From JBOGUF01 sp050696075 (GTDB lineage Bacteria; Chloroflexota; Chloroflexia; Thermomicrobiales; UBA6265), in NCBI GenBank assembly GCA_050696075.1, contig JBOGUF010000041.1, positions 1-33,358 of the forward strand: a DNA stretch of 33,358 nt, given 5' to 3'. The first letter of the stretch is position 1; each line of letters begins with the position of its first letter. This document shows positions 1 through 7,956 of this stretch, piece by piece. The position numbers and the translations under genes were made by a program. The notes beneath the pieces are model-generated. The model was given only the letters and a program-made list of their open reading frames with translations. It was not told where the DNA came from and ran no database searches.

Positions 1-23
1 GAGTAGAACGACGAGAGCGACAC

Positions 24-51
24 GTGACTCACGACTCGCGACTCACGACTG
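24..51. repeat. Short tandem repeat, four 7-bp units
   Basis: Four contiguous 7-bp units ending in GACTC (the last ends in GACTG) lie just beyond the stop of the permease gene, at the window edge. Similar word-like degenerate repeats occur at 12145-12172, 9464-9556 and 16775-16795. No function can be assigned. Confidence 0.5.
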
Positions 52-55
52 TCGA

Positions 56-943
56 TCAGTCTTCCCGAAACGCGCCAAAGAGACGCAGTTGCAGCAGCGA
101 GAGGACGGCGATGATGACGACGAGCGAGTAGCCGATCGCCGCCGCGTAGCCGAACCGGACCGATTGGAAGGCGGTGAGGTAGAGATAGACCATGATCGTC
201 ATCGCCGCGTCCGACGGCCCCGGCCCGGCGAAGAGGATCAGCGGTTCGGCGAAAAGCTTGTAGGACCCGATGATGGCGATGGTGACGACGAAGAGCGTCA
301 CCGGGCGCAACAGCGGCAGCGTCACCGAGCGGAACATCTGCCAACGCGACGCGCCGTCGATCGCGGCCGCCTCGTAGAGTTCCTTCGGGATGTTCGAAAG
401 CCCGACCAGGAAGTAGAGGCTGTTGATTCCGACGTAGCGCCAGAGCCCGAGTAGGATGATCGCCGGCAACGCCCAATTCGGGTCGCGCAGCCAGCCGATC
501 GCGGGCAGTCCTAACGGCGTCAGCGCATAGGTGTTGAGCACGCCGTAGTTCTCGTCGAAGACGAGGACGAACATGATCGCGATCACCGCCGCCCCAACCA
601 GGGCCGGCAGCAGGAAGGCCATCCGCCAGAAGGTGCGGAAGCGCAGCCAATCGACGTTGAGCACCAGCGCGATCACGAGCGCCGCCGGCACGATCAGGAA
701 GATGCTGCCCAGGGCATAGAGCGTCGTGTTTTGGAGGGCGTGCCAGAAGCGGTCGTCGTCGAGCAGATCGCGGTAGTTCCCCAGCCCGATCCACTCCCGC
801 TTGCCCCCCATCAGCGGGTCGCTGAAGAGGCTCATCCAGAAGCCGTCGAGGACCGGGTAGCCCCAGAAGATGGCATAGCCGATGAAAAAGGGCGCAATGA
901 AGAGATACGGTGCAAGCCGGCGTTGCAGTCTCAACCAGGACAT
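56..943 (-). CDS. Sugar ABC transporter permease (MalF/UgpA type)
   Basis: Inner-membrane permease of a carbohydrate uptake ABC transporter (binding-protein-dependent transport family). The protein is about 295 residues with roughly six hydrophobic segments. Near residue 190 it carries the cytoplasmic EAA loop (EAAAIDGASRWQMF), which contacts the ATPase. I prefer the ATG at 943 over the GTG at 952: a GGAGG at 954-958 sits only one base from the GTG but ten from the ATG. It lies downstream of the binding-protein gene on the same strand, separated by 363-372 bp of palindromic repeats. A second permease (MalG type) is expected just outside the window. No ATPase gene is visible, so a shared MsiK-like ATPase or a gene outside the window is likely. 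The substrate is not determinable. Confidence 0.9.
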   Translation of the reverse strand: MSWLRLQRRLAPYLFIAPFFIGYAIFWGYPVLDGFWMSLFSDPLMGGKREWIGLGNYRDLLDDDRFWHALQNTTLYALGSIFLIVPAALVIALVLNVDWLRFRTFWRMAFLLPALVGAAVIAIMFVLVFDENYGVLNTYALTPLGLPAIGWLRDPNWALPAIILLGLWRYVGINSLYFLVGLSNIPKELYEAAAIDGASRWQMFRSVTLPLLRPVTLFVVTIAIIGSYKLFAEPLILFAGPGPSDAAMTIMVYLYLTAFQSVRFGYAAAIGYSLVVIIAVLSLLQLRLFGAFRED

Positions 944-1046
944 GGCGCACACGCCTCCGGGCCGCGTGGTACGGTCACCGAGCCGCCAACTCGTTCATCC
1001 CACACGTCCCACCCCGTCGTTCTGAGCGGTCCGTCAAGGTCAAGCT

Positions 1047-1142
1047 GTCATGCTGACCAGTGGGAAGCATCCCCGCGCGAAGCGCATCGCCATCACGACC
1101 GACGCGGCTTCGCCGGGGGATGCTTCGATTCCTCAGCATGAC
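1047..1142. repeat. Dispersed palindrome, GTCATGCTGAG family (copy D)
   Basis: The element starts GTCATGCTGA and ends TCAGCATGAC. Nested inner arms read GAAGCATCCCC and GGGGGATGCTTC around a GC-rich core, so the whole 96 bp can fold on itself. Related copies are at 10679-10817, 20637-20791 and 26775-26922. It sits between the sugar binding-protein and permease genes. Confidence 0.75.
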
Positions 1143-1196
1143 GAACGAACCCGACAACATCGCCTTGACGGTCCACTGAGCCGCGCCTCCTCCCTT

Positions 1197-1280
1197 GTCA
1201 TTCCGAGCTTGTCGAGGAATCTGGCTCTGTTGAAAGACGACCCAGATGAGAGCCAGTTCCTTCGACAAGCTCAGGATGAC
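1197..1280. repeat. Dispersed palindrome, GTCATTCCGAG family
   Basis: An 84-bp inverted repeat with arms of about 33 bp: GTCATTCCGAGCTTGTCGAG at the left and its near reverse complement ending CAAGCTCAGGATGAC at the right. A degenerate relative lies at 11007-11098. Together with the element at 1047-1142 it fills the gap between binding-protein and permease genes. Confidence 0.75.
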
Positions 1281-1315
1281 GATTGAGAGCGCGCGCGGTG
1301 ACGAACGGCATCTCC

Positions 1316-2683
1316 CTATCCCTGCAACTCACGGATTTCGTCGGCGAGTTGCTTCAGGCCGTCGGCCGGGGTCATGTCGCCGTCGAAGAGCGGGCGGGTG
1401 TACTTGTTCTGGCGCAGCAGGTTGAAGTCGGCGCGGAAGGGACTCTGGTATTGCGCGGGCGCCTCGGCGCCGACCTCGCCGAAGAGTTCACCGAGCACCT
1501 GGCCGCCGAAGTAGTCGTCGGGCGAGAGGAGGCGCTCATCCTCCCAGGCGGCTTGGAAGGGCGGCCAGAGATTGATCGCGAGATAGCGCTGGACGTTCCC
1601 CTCGGCGGTCAGCATCGCGTAGCGGATGAAGTCCCAGGCGGCCTCCTGGTTCTCGCTCCACTTGACGATGGTCAACCCGGTGCCGCCGTTGACGCTGGTG
1701 CGGGCGCCGCCCGCCTCCCAGGCGGGCAGATACTGCGCCCGCCAGTTGCCGGCCAGGTCGGCGACGTTGTCCTTGAGGAAACCGGCGTACCAGTCGGCGC
1801 CGGGGATGGCGACGAACTGCCCCTCCCGGACCGCGGCGTAGAACGACTGGTCGGCGGCGGTGCCGCTCGCTTGGGCGCCGGCCGGCGGCTCCGCCCCGAT
1901 GCCGTGCTCGTCGCGCAGGCTGAATACCCATTCGAGGGTCTCGACCGCCTCGGGCGAGTCGGCGGTGACGTTGCCATCCTGGTCGAAGACATCGAACCCG
2001 CGCTGGCGGAGGACGATGTCGAAGAGCGCCCAACTGATGCTGACGCCGGTGGTGGTGTCGCTGGCAAGTGCTTTGGTGGCGGCGATGAAGTCGTCCCAGG
2101 TCGCGAGCGGCTGCTCCATTTCACCGTAGAGATCGTTGCGGTAGTAGAGGACGACTGGGCAGAGGGCGTGCTCGACGCCGTAGATCGTCTCGCCGACGCC
2201 ATAGAGTGATTGGCGGGCGGCGACGAGTTGCTCCAGATACCCCTCGCTGGTCAGCATCTCGGTCTGATCGACCAGGCCGATCTCGCCCTTCATGAAGGCG
2301 CCGAACCGGCCTTGCTCGATGTCGGCCAGGTCCGGCGCGCCGGCGCCCTGGGCCTGGAAGGAGACGAGGAGCTTGTTGTGGTGTTCCTCGTAGGCGGTCT
2401 GCACGACGTTGAGCTGGAAGTCGGGGTTGACCTGCGCCGCGTACCCCTCGGCCATCAACTCGAACCAGCGGGCGTGGGTGTCGACGAAGGTCCAGAGGTC
2501 GAGGGAGACCGGTTGCGGCTCGATGCTGGAGGTGAAGTCCGGCACCGTCACCGGGCCGTCCTGGGCGAAGGCCGCCGCGCGCCAGGCCGCGGGGCCGAGG
2601 AGCGCGCCGCCGGTGACGCCCGCGCCGTAGCGCAGCACGTCGCGCCGCGAGATCTGGTGACGCCGACCGAGGTCCCGATCCAT
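1316..2683 (-). CDS. Extracellular sugar ABC transporter substrate-binding protein, Tat-exported
   Basis: Periplasmic or surface-anchored solute receptor (family 1 extracellular solute-binding fold) that delivers a sugar or oligosaccharide to the neighbouring permease. About 455 residues. The N-terminus has a twin-arginine motif (SRRDVLRYG), then a hydrophobic stretch and an Ala-rich cleavage region ending AAAFAQ. The ATG at 2683 is chosen because AAAGGAGAG lies just upstream on the minus strand; the open frame extends to 2740 without a ribosome site. The body contains typical family-1 features such as a TAxxEEH segment and a late WDF(I/L)RY motif. It is the first gene of its transport operon and divergent from the MBL-SDR pair. 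A FadR-like palindrome lies in the shared upstream region. Substrate unknown. Confidence 0.9.
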   Translation of the reverse strand: MDRDLGRRHQISRRDVLRYGAGVTGGALLGPAAWRAAAFAQDGPVTVPDFTSSIEPQPVSLDLWTFVDTHARWFELMAEGYAAQVNPDFQLNVVQTAYEEHHNKLLVSFQAQGAGAPDLADIEQGRFGAFMKGEIGLVDQTEMLTSEGYLEQLVAARQSLYGVGETIYGVEHALCPVVLYYRNDLYGEMEQPLATWDDFIAATKALASDTTTGVSISWALFDIVLRQRGFDVFDQDGNVTADSPEAVETLEWVFSLRDEHGIGAEPPAGAQASGTAADQSFYAAVREGQFVAIPGADWYAGFLKDNVADLAGNWRAQYLPAWEAGGARTSVNGGTGLTIVKWSENQEAAWDFIRYAMLTAEGNVQRYLAINLWPPFQAAWEDERLLSPDDYFGGQVLGELFGEVGAEAPAQYQSPFRADFNLLRQNKYTRPLFDGDMTPADGLKQLADEIRELQG

Positions 2684-2748
2684 GGCTTCTCTCCTTTGGA
2701 GCGCGCCGGCTCCACTCGTGCCCCGACGAAACGCAACCACCTGGTTGG

Positions 2749-2764
2749 ACTGGTCAGACCGGTT
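2749..2764. promoter_or_regulatory. Candidate GntR/FadR-type operator
   Basis: ACTGGTCAGACCGGTT is a near-perfect palindrome around a central A (GGTC-A-GACC) and closely resembles the known FadR-type consensus AACTGGTCnGACCAGTT. It lies in the 140-bp divergent region between the binding-protein gene (start 2683) and the MBL gene (start 2824), so it could control both directions. No GntR-family gene is present in the window; the cognate regulator is inferred. Confidence 0.5.
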
Positions 2765-2823
2765 CTACCGATGTGGTGTAGGATAGTCGAGACGTGACTC
2801 GTGGTCAAGCGGGAGGAAGCACG

Positions 2824-3810
2824 ATGGAGGTCGCGCCGGGCGTCCACCGCCTCGAATTCGTCGTCGGCGCCAAGCTGATGGCGATGTACCTGCTCGCGGG
2901 GAATCACCTCATCTTGATCGACTCGGGCCTACCGGGCACGCCGGAGGAGGTCTACCTGCCGGCCATCCGAGCATTAGGACGCGGGCCGGACGAGGTGCGC
3001 CTGCTCGTCATCACCCACGCCGATGCCGACCACATCGGCGGCAACAGCGCGGTCCGCCGCCTCTTCCCCCACGCCCAGATCGCCTGCCACGCCCGCGACC
3101 AGCGCTGGGCAAGCGACCCCGCGGTCATCACCGCCGAGCGCTACGACGGCTTCGCCCCCTACGGCCTGCGCTACGACCCAGCCGTTTTCGCGATGCTGGC
3201 GAGCTGGATGGGCCCGGCCGAACCGATGGACCTCCTCGTTCAGGGTGGGGAGCGCATCCGGCTGGCGGGCGACGACTGGCTGACCGTCTACCACGTCCCC
3301 GGTCACACGCCCGGTCACATCTGCCTCTACAGTCCCACCCACCGCTACGCCCTGATCGCCGACGCTATCTTCGGTCGAAGTCAGGTCGATATCCACGGCG
3401 GCTGGTCGGCTCCGCCGCCCTACACCAGCGTCGACGCCTACCGCGGCACGATCCAAACCCTCGCCGCGCTCGACATCGACCTGCTGCTCACCTGCCACTA
3501 CCCGATCATGCGCGGTGACGAAGTCAGGCAATTCATCGACGCCAGCCGCCAGTTCGTCGATTTGGCTGAGGAGGTAACGCGACAGCTTCTCCGCGACGCC
3601 ACCGGCCCCTTGACCCTCGGTGAGGCCATCGAACGAGCGGACCCGCTGCTCGGCCCCTTCGCCTTCGCCCGCGACCTGCAATTCGCCCTGGCCGCCCATC
3701 TGGATCATGCGGTGTCGCGGGGTGAAGCAGAACGAGGGGAGCAGGACGGGATTGTGGTGTGGACGGGGCCGTCCGGCGACTGGTCGGTGGAGCCACGGAG
3801 GCCACGATGA
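2824..3810 (+). CDS. MBL-fold metallo-hydrolase
   Basis: Metallo-beta-lactamase-fold hydrolase of about 328 residues, cytoplasmic, no signal peptide. The metal-binding motif reads THADADHIGG near residues 62-71, so the second His of the usual HxHxDH is Asp. Further ligands appear as HVPGHTPGH, an Asp in LIADAIFG and a late TCHYP. The start at 2824 follows GGGAGGAAGCACG; the open frame upstream lacks a ribosome site. The stop TGA overlaps the ATG of the next gene (ATGA), so the two are probably translationally coupled. Pairing with an SDR dehydrogenase next to a sugar importer suggests lactone or ester hydrolysis in sugar catabolism, but this is inference. Confidence 0.88.
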   Translation: MEVAPGVHRLEFVVGAKLMAMYLLAGNHLILIDSGLPGTPEEVYLPAIRALGRGPDEVRLLVITHADADHIGGNSAVRRLFPHAQIACHARDQRWASDPAVITAERYDGFAPYGLRYDPAVFAMLASWMGPAEPMDLLVQGGERIRLAGDDWLTVYHVPGHTPGHICLYSPTHRYALIADAIFGRSQVDIHGGWSAPPPYTSVDAYRGTIQTLAALDIDLLLTCHYPIMRGDEVRQFIDASRQFVDLAEEVTRQLLRDATGPLTLGEAIERADPLLGPFAFARDLQFALAAHLDHAVSRGEAERGEQDGIVVWTGPSGDWSVEPRRPR

Positions 3811-4610
3811 CGACAACCATGAGTGAATCGGTACCCGGACGGCTCTCAGGCAAGATCGCGGTCATCACCGGCGGCGCGTACGGCATCGGCCGCGCCAGCG
3901 TCCTCCTCTTCGCGCGGGAAGGCGCCAAGGTGGCCATCGTCGACGTCGACGCCGGTGGCGGAACTGAGACTGAGCGGCTGGTGCGCGAAGCTGGCGGTGA
4001 GGCGCTCTTCGTCCAGGCTGACGTGGGGCGGCGCGAGGACGCGGAGCAGGCGATCGCGGAGGCGATCGCCCGGTACGGTGGCGTCGATATCCTCTTCAAC
4101 AACGCCGGGATCATGCCCGAAGGGACGGCGCTGACCCACAGCGAGGCCGATTGGGACCGGGTGATGGACGTCAACCTGAAGGCGATCTTCCTGCTCTCAC
4201 GCGTCGCCATCCCGTCGATGATCGCCCGCGGCGGCGGCAGCATCGTCAACACCGCCTCGGTCCAGGGATTGCGCGGTCACCAGAACCGGCTCGCCTACGC
4301 CACCTCGAAGCACGGTGTGATCGGCATCACCCGCGCGCTGGCCGCCGACTTCGCCCGCGACGGCGTCCGCGTCAACGCCATCTGCCCCGGCACCATCGAC
4401 ACCCCCATGCTCCACCGCGTCCTCGCCGACCTCCCCGACCGCGACGCCGCCCTCGCCGAGTTCGCCGCCCTCCACCCCCTCGGCGTCATCGGCCAACCCG
4501 ACGACGTCGCCTACGCCGCCCTCTACCTCGCCTCCGACGAATCCCGCTTCGTCACCGGCATCGCCCTACCGGTCGATGGCGGCTATACGAGCTTGATCAC
4601 GCACGTGTAG
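3807..4610 (+). CDS. SDR family NAD(P)-dependent oxidoreductase
   Basis: Classical short-chain dehydrogenase/reductase of about 267 residues that oxidises or reduces a hydroxyl/keto group using NAD(P). Visible motifs, in order: the cofactor-binding TGGAYGIG at residues 21-28, the NNAG motif, a catalytic Ser in SIVNTASVQG, the YATSK active site (YxxxK) and a PGTIDTP segment after it. An Asp-rich IVDVDA after the second strand favours NAD over NADP. The ATG at 3807 is preceded by GGAGG at six bases and overlaps the stop of the MBL gene, so the two form a coupled operon. Substrate probably a sugar or polyol, inferred only from the neighbouring transporter. Confidence 0.92.
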   Translation: MTTTMSESVPGRLSGKIAVITGGAYGIGRASVLLFAREGAKVAIVDVDAGGGTETERLVREAGGEALFVQADVGRREDAEQAIAEAIARYGGVDILFNNAGIMPEGTALTHSEADWDRVMDVNLKAIFLLSRVAIPSMIARGGGSIVNTASVQGLRGHQNRLAYATSKHGVIGITRALAADFARDGVRVNAICPGTIDTPMLHRVLADLPDRDAALAEFAALHPLGVIGQPDDVAYAALYLASDESRFVTGIALPVDGGYTSLITHV

Positions 4611-4642
4611 TGCGCTGACGCACTGGACCGTGGCGGGACTTC

Positions 4643-4729
4643 GTAGGGGCGGACCGATGTGTCCGCCCTGGTCCGAATGCCGATCGCGTCGGTGTTGGAG
4701 GGCGGGCGGACACATCGGTCCGCCCCTAC
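4643..4729. repeat. Dispersed palindrome, GTAGGGGC family
   Basis: An 87-bp inverted repeat. The left arm begins GTAGGGGCGGACCGATGTGT and the right arm ends ACACATCGGTCCGCCCCTAC, almost perfect over about 25 bp. Relatives are at 31075-31160 and 13302-13470. It lies between the convergent SDR and CopG-like genes, where it may also act as a bidirectional terminator. Confidence 0.8.
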
Positions 4730-4787
4730 AAGCGATGCCTTGTAACCATGCCGGCGACTGGGCTGCGGGAACCATGTTCTCTCGAAT

Positions 4788-5090
4788 CTAACGTCGGTGC
4801 AGGCGCTCCAACACCCACTGACGCGCGAGTAGCGTCGGATCGGTGTTCTGTTCGCGTGCCCGACTGGTCAGTTCTGCTAGCGAGGCATCGTCAAAGATAA
4901 GCGTGATCGCGTGCGCGTCTTCCGCGGGTACAAACTTCACGTCCGTCACCCACTCGATCTCGTCCTCGAAGTCCATTAGGTCATGGGTATCCCAGAACTC
5001 CGCCTCTTCCTCGATCGTGCAACAGGTCGAGATCCGGCTCGGTCGTGGTTCGCTGGTTTGGTCAACTGGTGTCTCCTGTTTCGACATCAC
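4788..5090 (-). CDS. CopG/BrnA-like antitoxin family protein
   Basis: A 100-residue protein of the CopG-like type II antitoxin group. It has the typical central EEAEFWDTHD segment, then a conserved TDVKFVPA strand and a C-terminal helical part ending LARQWVLERL, the expected ribbon-helix-helix-type tail. It is roughly half identical to the protein at 7314-7601. The start is probably the GTG at 5090 (AGGAG seven bases upstream); an ATG follows at 5087. No toxin gene is adjacent, so it is an orphan here. It may bind DNA or have lost its partner. The partner family is not known from this sequence. Confidence 0.75.
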   Translation of the reverse strand: MMSKQETPVDQTSEPRPSRISTCCTIEEEAEFWDTHDLMDFEDEIEWVTDVKFVPAEDAHAITLIFDDASLAELTSRAREQNTDPTLLARQWVLERLHRR

Positions 5091-5168
5091 CTTCTGACTC
5101 CTTCTGCGCGACCAAAACCGCTCCCCACAGTCAGTTGCATCGCGGGCGGCAATAAAGCCATGAGTTCG

Positions 5169-6437
5169 TCATGCCCAAGCAGAAAACCTCTTTGGGCTTC
5201 TAGCGTAGACTATCCCGTCCATGGTCTCAACAGAACTGATCGATTTCTCCTCGGCGCGCCAGATCTCTGCGCCGCTGCTGACATCGAGGGCACAAAGACG
5301 TTGACTGTCGGCAGCATAGACGATGCCGTTACTTACCAATAGGATCTTGGTCGTTTTGGTTTTCAACCTATAGTGCCAACAGATGTCTCCCGACGATCCG
5401 TCCAGGGCAAATATGCCCTTCCCGTGAGTGGCGACATAGACTTGATCATGCTCCGCCTGAATGGGAGAAGAGATCGCCGCGCCCAGATCGCGTACCCACC
5501 GCACGTGTCCAGAGCGTACCGCAAGGCCATAGACCGACTGATCACGCTCGATGGCCAAGAGATCGTTGATGAGCGAAGGCTTCGAGAACCAGTTCGTGCC
5601 GTCGAAGTGCCATAACAATGACCCGTCGCCTCCGTTAATTGCATGCAGATCCCCGCGCTGGAGATCGTCTGGCCGCCAAACTCGGGTCACGAGAAAGATC
5701 ATTTCGTCGCCAATATGAATTTCTGATGGCATCCACGTAGGATCAGGCGAAGTTCGAGGAAGAGTCGATTGCCAAAGATCGATCTTGGAAGCTGGATCAA
5801 TTGCCGTCAGACGCAGTCTTTCAGCGCTTCCGATATAGATGATTCCATCCCGTTCATTAGCAGACCCGGCAAAGTCGCCCGGTTCCATGGTGTAAACCCA
5901 GCGTGCGAGTCCAGATTCTTCGTTGACATTGACGAAGTGTCGGCCAACCGTGCAATAGAGCTTTCCACCAAGCTGATACACTCCCAATAGGTTGTCGGAG
6001 TGTCGGCTCCATCGACTTGATCCGGTTCGGGCATCAAGCGCATGAAGTCCACCGAAATCTGCAAACACGGCCATATCATCAAGAATCACCACCTGCGGGC
6101 AAATTGTAACAGATGAAAGAAATCTCCACACTTCAACGCCAGAAGTGCTGTCCAATGCATAGACATCGCCCAGGAAGGTGTGGACGTAGACCATGCCGTT
6201 GGACAGTGTTGCCTTCCAAATGGCGGATGGATCAAACCCTGATCTGGCGGTGCGAAGCTCAGCGGCCCATAGACAATGTGGCTGAATTGTTTTTTCGGCC
6301 GGCTTTGGTAACTGAGGAGATGCCCCTTCGAAGCTGTCAACGCGCTCAAGCCCTCGCCTAATGAGTGGAGATGATAGCCGATGGTCAAACGCTAGTGTGT
6401 TCATGTTCGTCTCTTTTTGAAAGTGCTCGTCGCTCAT
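5169..6437 (-). CDS. PQQ-binding-like beta-propeller repeat protein
   Basis: About 422 residues without signal peptide or membrane segment. I count eight repeats of the PQQ/YVTN-like type, each ending in a form of ALDxxxGxxxW (for example YALDSTSGVEVW, HALDARTGSSRW, FALDGSSGDICW, CALDVSSGAEIW), so an eight-bladed propeller is likely. It probably serves as a protein-protein scaffold; no dehydrogenase catalytic residues are visible. The ATG at 6437 overlaps the stop of the J-domain gene (ATGA), which couples the two; an alternative ATG is at 6404. By eye, base composition is clearly lower in GC than in most neighbours, and TTG/ATA/AGA-type codons are more frequent, suggesting horizontal acquisition. 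Function unknown. Confidence 0.75.
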   Translation of the reverse strand: MSDEHFQKETNMNTLAFDHRLSSPLIRRGLERVDSFEGASPQLPKPAEKTIQPHCLWAAELRTARSGFDPSAIWKATLSNGMVYVHTFLGDVYALDSTSGVEVWRFLSSVTICPQVVILDDMAVFADFGGLHALDARTGSSRWSRHSDNLLGVYQLGGKLYCTVGRHFVNVNEESGLARWVYTMEPGDFAGSANERDGIIYIGSAERLRLTAIDPASKIDLWQSTLPRTSPDPTWMPSEIHIGDEMIFLVTRVWRPDDLQRGDLHAINGGDGSLLWHFDGTNWFSKPSLINDLLAIERDQSVYGLAVRSGHVRWVRDLGAAISSPIQAEHDQVYVATHGKGIFALDGSSGDICWHYRLKTKTTKILLVSNGIVYAADSQRLCALDVSSGAEIWRAEEKSISSVETMDGIVYARSPKRFSAWA

Positions 6438-7276
6438 GTCATTGTCCGGGGCAGGAGATGTCGGTACGTCGCAATTAGCTCCGCCAACCGATCCCGAGAA
6501 AAGGCGAGCTCGCGTCTGAGGTCGGATTCCAACATCTCGATAACTGCCTCATCTTTCTGCTGGCGACTCAGTAGCTGAAAGGTGTCACTGGTCCTTGCTT
6601 CCGCGATTACCGCCATGCGATCCGCTATGACTTCGTCCAACCGCGCCACCTCACGAATTGCCCACACCAGCTTCTCCCCAATCGACCGCATCTCGAAGGC
6701 CGGATCCTCGACCTCGGCCTCGCGGAACAAGCCGCGTAACCCATCGAGATTGCGGTCGTGGAAGGCGGCGTTCACCTGCTGCATGATTGTCTCGCGTTGG
6801 CGGCGTTCGGCGTCGGTACGGGCCAGGTCCGGGTGGTAGCGTTTGGCCAGGTCGCGGTAGAGCTGCTTGACTTCTTGTTCCGCGTCGGCGGCGAGTTTCG
6901 GACGCGCCTGGTCGCGCTGGAAGGCGCGTTCGTAGCGGCGGGTCTCTTCTTCTTCGGTGTGAATCTCTTCGTGGCGCGTGCGGAACTCGCGTTCGATCTC
7001 GCGTTCGGCCTCGGCCGGGTCGCCGTCGGGGTGGGATTGCAGCCAAGCGATGCGGCGCTCGTACTCGTCGATGGCCAGGCGGACGCGATCCAGCTCGACG
7101 AAGAGGACGCCGACGCGGGCGTGGTACTCCGCCTCGAAGCGGCCGAGGGCGAGCTTCAGCGCCTCCAGCTCGGCTTGGAGGTCGGCGACTCGGCGCTTGC
7201 GCGTTTCGATCTCGGTCAGGTAGCGCGCGTACGCGCGCTCCTCCGGCGATTGGATGCGGACGATGGCCTGGGTCAC
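6434..7276 (-). CDS. Coiled-coil protein with central J domain (DnaJ-like)
   Basis: About 280 residues. The first ~110 residues are Glu/Arg/Leu-rich coiled coil, followed by a J domain centred on LYRDLAKRYHPDLA with the invariant HPD, then helix III (RRQRETIMQQVNAAF) and a second coiled coil. The HPD loop normally stimulates the ATPase of a DnaK/Hsp70 partner; the zinc-finger and C-terminal domains of true DnaJ are missing. The start chosen is the GTG at 7276, preceded by a GGGGGGT element, because the sequence after it aligns with the start of the paralogue (9560-10456); longer frames would run into the CopG-like gene. It overlaps the propeller gene by ATGA, hinting at a joint complex. Possibly a substrate-recruiting co-chaperone; inference. 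Confidence 0.8.
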   Translation of the reverse strand: MTQAIVRIQSPEERAYARYLTEIETRKRRVADLQAELEALKLALGRFEAEYHARVGVLFVELDRVRLAIDEYERRIAWLQSHPDGDPAEAEREIEREFRTRHEEIHTEEEETRRYERAFQRDQARPKLAADAEQEVKQLYRDLAKRYHPDLARTDAERRQRETIMQQVNAAFHDRNLDGLRGLFREAEVEDPAFEMRSIGEKLVWAIREVARLDEVIADRMAVIAEARTSDTFQLLSRQQKDEAVIEMLESDLRRELAFSRDRLAELIATYRHLLPRTMT

Positions 7277-7313
7277 GGCGCACCCCCCGTGTTGGCTGAT
7301 GAGTGCGCAGATT

Positions 7314-7601
7314 CTACCCTGTTTGCAGACGCTCCAGTACCCACTTCCGCGCAAGCGTTGCTGGACTGGTCTTGAGTTCGCGCGCCTTGGCGGTGAGGGC
7401 GGCCAAAACCTCGTCGTCGAACGTCAAGACGATTGGCTCGTTGGGCTGGGCTGCCACGAACTTGACGTCCGTCACAACTTCGAACTCGTCCTCGAACTCA
7501 GTCGAATCGTGGGTATCCCAGAACTCGGCCTCTTCGTCGATGGTGCGAAAGGTGGCAATGCGGCTTGTGTGCGAGTTCAGACGGCGAGGACGATTTCCCA
7601 T
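7314..7601 (-). CDS. CopG/BrnA-like antitoxin family protein (paralogue)
   Basis: A 95-residue paralogue of the protein at 4788-5090, sharing DEEAEFWDTHD, TDVKFVAA and the ending LARKWVLERL. It overlaps the upstream DUF2283 gene by 25 bp on the same strand, so the two are co-transcribed and probably co-translated. The DUF2283 protein may be the functional partner of this protein. The downstream J-domain gene begins about 38 bp further on, so all four genes from the DUF2283 gene to the propeller gene may form one transcript. Confidence 0.75.
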   Translation of the reverse strand: MGNRPRRLNSHTSRIATFRTIDEEAEFWDTHDSTEFEDEFEVVTDVKFVAAQPNEPIVLTFDDEVLAALTAKARELKTSPATLARKWVLERLQTG

Positions 7602-7837
7602 TGCGTGCCTCGATTCAGGCTTCGAACGGCCAAGCGCGGCGGCAAGGTGACGATGTTCTGTGGTCCGGCAAAGAACGCGGCGAAGGCGTCGAGGTCAAGA
7701 AACTCAATGCCGAGCGGGGTCTGATGCTTATCGACGTCGAGGAAGACCGAATCGGCGAATGCGATCGTCGATGCAATGCGCCCCGTGCGCAGGTACAGGT
7801 AGAGCGCCTTCGCTTCGGTGTCCAGTTCCAATCGCAT
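7577..7837 (-). CDS. DUF2283 domain-containing protein
   Basis: A small protein of about 86 residues matching the DUF2283 pattern: an N-terminal MRLELDTEAKALYLYL strand-turn, a central SVFLDVDKHQTPLGIEFLD core and a short C-terminal tail. The family is of unknown biochemical function and is often seen near toxin-antitoxin-type genes. The ATG at 7837 is preferred over a GTG at 7858 because the domain begins immediately after it. A TACAAT hexamer (7847-7852, minus strand) lies so close upstream that the transcript could be nearly leaderless. Its 3' end overlaps the CopG-like gene by 25 bp. Confidence 0.7.
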   Translation of the reverse strand: MRLELDTEAKALYLYLRTGRIASTIAFADSVFLDVDKHQTPLGIEFLDLDAFAAFFAGPQNIVTLPPRLAVRSLNRGTQWEIVLAV

Positions 7838-7956
7838 GGTGGCGCTATTGTAGAGCACCCGTGCTCAGATGCTCCTCGTGCGTCGTGTGGTAGCTTGGCG
7901 GCCGGATGCCCGGCGATTGAGCTGGGTTCGTGGTCCGATCTACGATGAGGGACGGC

